Positions 58,938-64,000 of a DNA stretch of 64,000 nt are shown one piece after another (the first letter of the stretch is position 1; each line of letters starts with the position of its first letter). The notes beneath the pieces are model-generated. The model was not told the origin of the DNA, made no database searches, and saw nothing but the letters and a program-made list of their open reading frames with translations. Made by a program: the position numbers and the translations under genes. Source of the DNA: Tricholoma matsutake (taxonomy: Eukaryota; Basidiomycota; Agaricomycetes; Agaricales; Tricholomataceae); NCBI GenBank assembly GCA_026075535.2, contig AP026547.1, positions 4,092,001 through 4,156,000 of the forward strand, in the 5' to 3' direction.

Positions 58938-59904
58938 TAGACGAGCCCCCAAGACCGGAAATGACTGGTTTCGATGCCCAATGATGCCCAAACGATGCAA
59001 TCGTTGTTTGGGCCATAGTAAGTTTTTTTTTTCATTTGTTTTTTACTTTTGTAAACTAACTAATTCATTTTTTTTGTTTCTAGGTTCTAATCTACATGAG
59101 TAACGACAGACTGACGCAAGCCAAACCCACACCCAACAACACCCCTGGCAACCCCCCTCCTCCCCGTCAAAACGGGATGTGAGGGTATCGATCATGGTCA
59201 GGAGCACAGGGTGCAACACCAGGAGACCCCAGAAGGGGAATACCCACCCAGTAAGCACCACCCGACCCCTCCCCTTGAGCCACGTCACTGATGAACCAAC
59301 AATGCACCCACCCCACGCCTACAAGCAGCTGCCCCTAGGGTGGTTTGTGGGTGCAGATGATGAAGAGTTTGAATGACAAGGGTGACAAAATGACAAGGGG
59401 AAAGGGAAACGACAACCAGAAGGGGAGACGATGGACAAATGCTGCCACCAACATATGACACACCACCCACCACCAGCCTCGCGAGCAACTGCTCGTGGGG
59501 TGGATGGTGGGTGGAACGACAAGGGAGGGGAGACAAGGGAGGGGAGGGAAGCCACAGGGGAGGCAAGGTGAGGGAGGCAAGACACAATGGAGACGAGAGG
59601 GAGGGGAAACGATGGGACAGGGCTGACGAGACAGCCAACACAACGCACCACCACCCCCTCCCCCCCACAAAACGGGGGGGTGGGTTTTTTTTGTAGAATT
59701 TAAAATAGTATAATTAAATAGTATAATTAATTCTCCCCCTTGCATTTGCATGGGGTTTTTTTTAAAAATCTATATTAGTTATCTACTCCCTCGCGAAGAT
59801 GCAAGGGCTCAACAATTTTTTTTCAAGCTCTTGTGAGAGAGGTTAAAAATAAGTGAACTAATCCTAAGTGCTTTAAATGGACTTTATATTACATATTTAT
59901 TAAT
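58938..59904. other. Low-complexity region with two G/C palindromes
   Basis: No gene supported. Palindromes at about 59303-59352 (around acaagcagctgcccctaggg) and 59459-59516 (around gcgagcaactgctcgtgggg) resemble the one at 29138-29190. T-rich and G-run stretches at 59670-59830 echo 28880-29100. These may be pieces of one short transposon family. Confidence 0.4.
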
Positions 59905-60256
59905 GCTCCTGTGGCTCAACTGGTTGAGCACTTGTTTGGTAGTCATGTCACTTATATCCCAAGGTCTAGAGTTCAATTCCTGCTCTGCCCATTTATTTTG
60001 TAAGCACTTTCATCAAGTTAAGTCTTCCGAAATGGTGTGGTATTCTGACTACTACCTGTTGGAATTGCATAGGACTTTACTTGGAATTTACTAGGAATTT
60101 CTTGGAAATAAAAGTACATGGTCATCAAGATACATTCCGATTGGATTCCTATCAGACTCCTAGGACTAGTGTCGGACTAGTAGGACTCCGATCGGACTCT
60201 TATCAGAAAACTTGGACTCCTAGGACTCTGATAGGAATACGGGGGGGAGTGCAAAG
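59905..60256 (+). mobile_element. SINE-like element S2 (tRNA-related head, GGACT-rich tail)
   Basis: The head has a good D-arm and A box (GTGGCTCAACTGGTTGAGCAC) and a B-box-like GAGTTCAATTCCTG about 45 nt later, but no pairing acceptor or T stem. The tail contains repeated GGACTAGT and TCCGAT motifs and ends ATACGGGGGGGAGTGCAAAG, nearly identical to the end of S1. The tRNA heads of S1 and S2 differ. Confidence 0.55.
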
Positions 60257-60284
60257 TTTACCAAAAACTTAAGCAATTGACCAG

Positions 60285-62080
60285 TTGGACACAGAACAAG
60301 AGATTGTTTTCTTTCTTCTGCAAACTGTGGCGCCCCATCACCAGTTGCAATCTGTGTTTATTCGTACTTCCATTCACGGCTGGGTCTACTTAGAAACAAC
60401 CATGAACAAAGACCTAGTTCAGCTTCTGCAACTTTCTCCTGGTGTAGTTTGCTGCAACATGGGAATCATCTGGGAGCAGGTTGATTTTGTAGATTGGACA
60501 AAGGTTCTCAGTCAACATGATTCCACTACTAATAGCAATCTGGCTGTTGGGTACTGGGTGCAGGTGCTCAAAGGGACCTACAAAGGGGATGTAGGTTATG
60601 TGGCAGCAATAGAGAACTGGGGGGGCATCACTCTTCTCTTAGTTCCTTGCCTGCCTGGCCCCTGCCATCCTTCCTCCTCTCTCTGGAAGAGAAAGTGTTC
60701 GTGTTTGACCACCCCTCCAGAACCTAATTTATTTGAACCACTAGCTGCCAAGCACAATTTTGGTATTGACCCCATCTGGCAGGCACCCTACATTTACCAC
60801 TTCAATGGATACACATTTGAATACAGGCTTATCCTCAAGGCTTTTGACCTCTGGTCGGTCTCATCTACTTCTGTCCACATTCCTACACAGCTGCTCTTTC
60901 TTCATCAGTCCACTGACCACCCTGCCCTCACCACTTCTACATTTCCCTGACCCTTGGAATGGCATTTTGCAGAAGGTGAGGTGGTTTGTGTCTGTCCCTC
61001 ACATCAGAAATGCCTCATCAAAGCTGTTGGAGATAGTTTTGCAGAAGTAGATTTTCAGATGCAAGAGGGTATAGTGCACATTCCTTTGTCCAATTTACTC
61101 AAGTTTTTTCATCCCGGTGAATTTGTTGAAGTCATGGGTGGGCCATTCCAAGGACAGAGTGGATGGGTTGAAGGTGGCTGGGATAACATCATCCATGTAG
61201 CCATGGAAAATAGATTGGATGATGCTACTGAGGTTTGCGACATCAAGGTTGGCCCTTTTTTAACAGTTGGCACTTGAACTAATGCTGGCTTTCAGAGCAT
61301 TGAAGTTCACATCAATTGCTTGAAAGCTGCTACTGCGCCTTTCTTACATGTGCAGTCATCCTCTGGCTCAGAAAAATGACTCTGGAATGACCCTATTCCC
61401 TGGATTGGGACAACCATACTTGTATCAAAGCCAGGACATGCAATGAAGAGCTATCAAGGAATCGTCAAAACTGTCCTTTGCAAGTAACCAACAAAAAGTG
61501 GTCTCCATCTTGTAGCGCAGCTCGCACATTTAGATCCCTCCTGCCCATATAAAATGGTGGTCCTCGATTATGACAATGTCGTAGAAGCCCAGTATGTGTA
61601 TTTGGGGTATCTCCCATGCATCCCTTCTGAATATATGACTGTTATAGGTTCAGATGTAAGCTATTTGACTTCATGAAGCCGCAAAGCAAGCTCTTCATTC
61701 CTCTTGATTGAGATCATATGGAAACCCAAATACTTCAATGCTCTGCTCCCTCAAGCTTGGGCAATGTGACTCCCATGCCTGATTGGTCTCCTTCATTGAT
61801 GCCTGCTTGGAATCCTACATCCCAGACTCCCATGCCCACTCCGTCAACCCCTTCCTGGAATTCCCTGGCATCATTGAGGACTAGCCCCGACCCAACTCTT
61901 GCAACAGCCATTTCAACTTCTAGCATCTGTCCAGCCTTGCCACAACACCCACTTTTAGACTTGCGACTACTTGGTGTCCAGCTAAAAGTAATAACTAACA
62001 GTGTGGGCTTTGAGAACAAAGAGACTGCTGTAACTCTTGAATTTGTTAAGGGCGAAGCCTCAACTACTCGATCTAGTTGA
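60285..62080 (+). pseudogene. Spt5-like (NGN/KOW) transcription elongation factor pseudogene, intronless
   Basis: One frame runs from about 60285 to 61500, broken by stops (TGA 60948-60950, TGA 61275-61277, a TGA in GSEK*LWND, and a TAA after TVLCK). Visible blocks: an NGN-like SIHGWVYLETTMNKDLVQLL; KOW-like YWVQVLKGTYKGDVGYV; KOW-like GEFVEVMGGPFQGQSGWVEG; and, in a shifted frame (61718 onward), a C-terminal repeat region PMPDWSP, MPAWNPTSQTP and STPSWNS, like the Spt5 CTR. Spt5 partners Spt4 on RNA polymerase II. This looks like one of the duplicated Spt5-like genes seen in some Agaricomycetes, now dead. The start is unclear. Confidence 0.6.
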
Positions 62081-62683
62081 TGTCGTTCGACAAGGTGCTT
62101 CCTCGATGAGTCATTCAGCACTAGTCTTACTCGGAGCATCCGACATAAGATAGATAGTGCACTCTAGCAGGCCTTCTGCATAGAGTCATTCGGGTTCACA
62201 CACTAAGGGGCTTCCTTAGTGGTTTCAAGTAAGTTTACGAGTTTGCAAGTTAAGGCTGTAGATTGCCTAGATCTAAACTAAGGACATCCCTACTATGAGT
62301 TGCAGTACTTATACTACAAGGGAGGTCCTTATCGTCCAATTGGAAAGATAGATGTGTATCAAGTAAGAATAGAAACAATAGGCCTCATGCAAGGCATGAG
62401 GCATCCAATGTCAATCATGAGAGTCCAACATCATGGACCTCATGTCAAAGGGCTGTCGTATCACAGCATGTGTGGGAATGGGTTCGGGTGCATGGAGTCA
62501 CCATGCGTCAAGGGTGCCTTCCGTGGGAAGGGGATCAAATGCATGTTGTCAGCATGCGTCATGTGTGTGTCTGGTGTCAAGGACATGCTCTAAGCATGAA
62601 TCAGGGAGTGCCTCCTGTTTGGAGGGGATCATCGGGTACATCGGGTTGGTCAGGTCTCATGAGTTACAAGGAAAATTGTAACA
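62081..62683 (-). repeat. 3' LTR of Ty3 element 3 (lower boundary tentative)
   Basis: In element sense the LTR starts TGTTACAATTTTCC at 62683, directly after the polypurine tract AAGGGGGTAA. The likely end is CGAACGACA at 62081. An internal hairpin cctcatgcaaggcatgagg lies near 62383. The sequence is unrelated to the LTRs of elements 1 and 2. Confidence 0.6.
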
Positions 62684-62700
62684 TTACCCCCTTGTTATGG
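62684..62700 (-). promoter_or_regulatory. Polypurine tract of Ty3 element 3
   Basis: Element-sense AACAAGGGGGTAA abuts TGTTACA. This PPT plus TGTTACA junction is common in fungal Ty3 elements. Confidence 0.65.
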
Positions 62701-62948
62701 TCAAAAGTTCCACACTTTGACCTAAATCTTTGTTCCTCCTCCGGGGTCAAATCGGTTGTGGTGTGGGTCATGGCGTTGGCATCTGGGTGTGGGATGGAGG
62801 GATTGTTCATGTCCGAGCTTGGACCATGATCAGGTTCTTTTCATTTTATACTGCCCCTAGCAATGGTGTCAAGGAGTTGGTGATGTCATCAGAAGGGGGG
62901 GGGGGTCTGTAGGGTCTGTGCAGTATCAAGGGCAATCACCATAGTTTT

Positions 62949-63072
62949 ACATCTTCACAGATGCTCGTTGAACATCTCTGTGGATGATCGCTAGTTTAAC
63001 GTCTTTGTGGACGATCGATAGTTTAACGTCTTTGCGGATGATCAGTAGTTTAATGTCTTTGTGGACAATCAG
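62949..63072. repeat. 27-bp tandem repeat, about 4.5 copies
   Basis: Units gtctttgtggacgatcgata plus gtttaac at 62974-63000, 63001-63027, 63028-63054 and part of 63055-63072, with a diverged copy before. On the minus strand 27 bp encodes nine residues (KDVKLSIVH type). Confidence 0.85.
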
Positions 63073-63079
63073 TTCGCAC

Positions 63080-63559
63080 CTAGTTGTGCTCAGTGGTCTG
63101 GGGTGTCGATGTGTGGGGGTGTCGGCTGGAACGCAGCAATGTCCCCAGTTCTCCGTGTTGTCTGAATAAGAGCTGCCTTGCCAGCTCAAATCCGCTTTCT
63201 TCATCATAGTGGGTGTTCCACTGCAGGTCTTTCCACAGTGGTGGGTTAATTCCCACCAGTGGTCTTCTGCCTGGGGTTAGGCCATTGCAGTCGAGGTAGA
63301 ATTCCTCAGGGAAGTAGTCGTTGTCGTCCAACTCTCCCTCAAAGCACCATCCCTCAAATTGCGCCTTTACTTAGCCTAAATCCATCTTTGTGCTCCTCCA
63401 TGCATAGAGGCAGCACTTTGGGCAGGTCAAGGATACTCTTCTTACCCAGTCATCTCTTGTTATCCAGAATATGATTCCATGGGGGCATTCCCAAGAGGGT
63501 CGCCCCGGCAGTCTGTTCATTCTTGGTGACTGGTCAATGACTTGTCGTCCAGTCGCCAT
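63080..63559 (-). pseudogene. Accessory ORF between pol and 3' LTR of Ty3 element 3
   Basis: One minus-strand frame from 63559 to 63080, interrupted once by TAA at 63371-63373. Start MATGRQVIDQSPRMNRLPG. It contains WECPHGIIFWITRDDW followed by SLTCPKCC, a possible zinc-binding Cys/His cluster, and later EFYLDCNGLTPGRRPLVGIN. It lies downstream of the chromodomain on the same strand, where some fungal Ty3 elements carry an extra gene. Function unknown; I do not recognise the family. Confidence 0.45.
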
Positions 63560-63708
63560 GTTCTTTTCATATTTATCAATGGGGGGGGGGGGTGAGGGTG
63601 AACGTGAAGGGCATCAATGTTTGATGGGTCTTGGGTCAATTGTTGTCTAGTGGGTATCAGGGGTGTTGTCATGGGGTGTTAGGAAAAGGGGGGGGTTTTG
63701 GGTTCTCG

Positions 63709-64000
63709 TCAGAGGTGGTACCTCTTCTTATATGCCGTCAGGATCTTGGGGGCATTCTTCAAGTTCGATTTGGGTTCCCATGTGTTTTCAGATGTTGGGT
63801 AGTCAACCCATTTCACGAGGTAACGGCGTGTCTTGCCGTGCTTCTTGTGTGCAATGATCGCTTCCACCTCGTATTCATTTTCTCCTTCCACAAGGTCAGG
63901 TGGTGGAGTCAGGAAGTTTTGCCCATGAGTGTCATTCTCATGGTATTGTGTGAGTAAAGCTGCATGGAAGACCGGGTGGATCTTCCATCTCGGCGGCAAT
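63709..64000 (-). CDS. pol: Pol C-terminus of Ty3 element 3 (integrase end and chromodomain), 5' part beyond window
   Basis: Reads PPRWKIHPVFHAALLTQYHE (end of integrase GPY-type region), FLTPPPDLVEGENEYEVEAI, then the chromodomain RRYLVKWVDYPTSENTWEP and a basic tail ending at 63709. Aromatic residues of the chromodomain fold (Tyr, Trp, Trp) are present. No stop interrupts the visible part. Chromodomains direct integration to modified chromatin. Confidence 0.85.
   Translation of the reverse strand, partial: LPPRWKIHPVFHAALLTQYHENDTHGQNFLTPPPDLVEGENEYEVEAIIAHKKHGKTRRYLVKWVDYPTSENTWEPKSNLKNAPKILTAYKKRYHL

Noticed and set aside
59905..59992. Possible tRNA gene
   Set aside because: The D arm and B box are present, but acceptor and T stems do not pair and no anticodon arm forms. 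The same tail occurs with another head at 52356-52688, so it is SINE-like.
52356..60256. A single DNA transposon with CACTCCCCCC termini around Ty3 element 2
   Set aside because: The inverted ends match well, but no matching target duplication was found and the tRNA-like parts point to two separate SINE-like copies. Kept as an alternative in the findings.

Overview
The window is nuclear DNA of a filamentous basidiomycete, most likely an Agaricomycete. Host genes carry many 47-60 nt GT-AG introns. The recognisable families (GH16 laminarinase-like, DUF6593, AA14-like, F-box/LRR, WSC-type fungal peroxidase, Plavaka transposase, Tf1/sushi-like chromoviruses) are typical of that group. No prokaryotic feature, CRISPR array or rRNA is present.

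Layout. 1-8.9 kb is a host segment: a secreted GH16 hydrolase (minus, 3' end off the window), a DUF6593 gene (minus), an AA14-like LPMO pseudogene (plus) and a Ser/Pro-rich protein of unknown function (plus). 8.9-18.7 kb is a nested transposon block. hAT-type termini with an exact 8-bp target duplication enclose a decayed Helitron RepHel (minus), which is itself split by a 3.2-kb non-autonomous LTR element (copy A). 18.7-25.5 kb is a host island: ALG2 (minus, apparently intact, 6 exons), an F-box gene (plus) starting only 49 bp from ALG2, and a Ser/Pro-rich unknown gene (plus). 25.6-33.4 kb is a second, different and rearranged Helitron whose helicase C-terminus lies on the strand opposite its Rep half.

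35.35-45.45 kb is a second copy (B) of the same non-autonomous LTR family. It carries an intronless secreted peroxidase gene, which was then broken inside its signal peptide by a complete 6,047-bp Ty3 chromovirus (element 1, minus, TSD gacat). 46.4-51.3 kb has a decayed Plavaka transposase and, beside it, a fragment of the host coatomer beta' gene that still contains introns. A 104-bp-arm hairpin follows. 52.88-58.93 kb is a second chromovirus (element 2, plus, TSD atctc) of the same family as element 1. It is dead, and all six of its premature stops are CGA-to-TGA. It lies between two SINE-like units in opposite orientation. 60.3-62.1 kb is an Spt5-like pseudogene. 62.1-64 kb is the 3' end of a third, different Ty3 element running off the right edge.

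Overall this is two small host gene islands in a repeat sea. The most informative signals are the LTR family with variable captured cargo, the CpG-to-TpG/CpA decay resembling methylation-linked or RIP-like mutation, and the self-priming signature of the chromoviruses. All calls come from reading the sequence. No database search was run, and family names rest on remembered family motifs.
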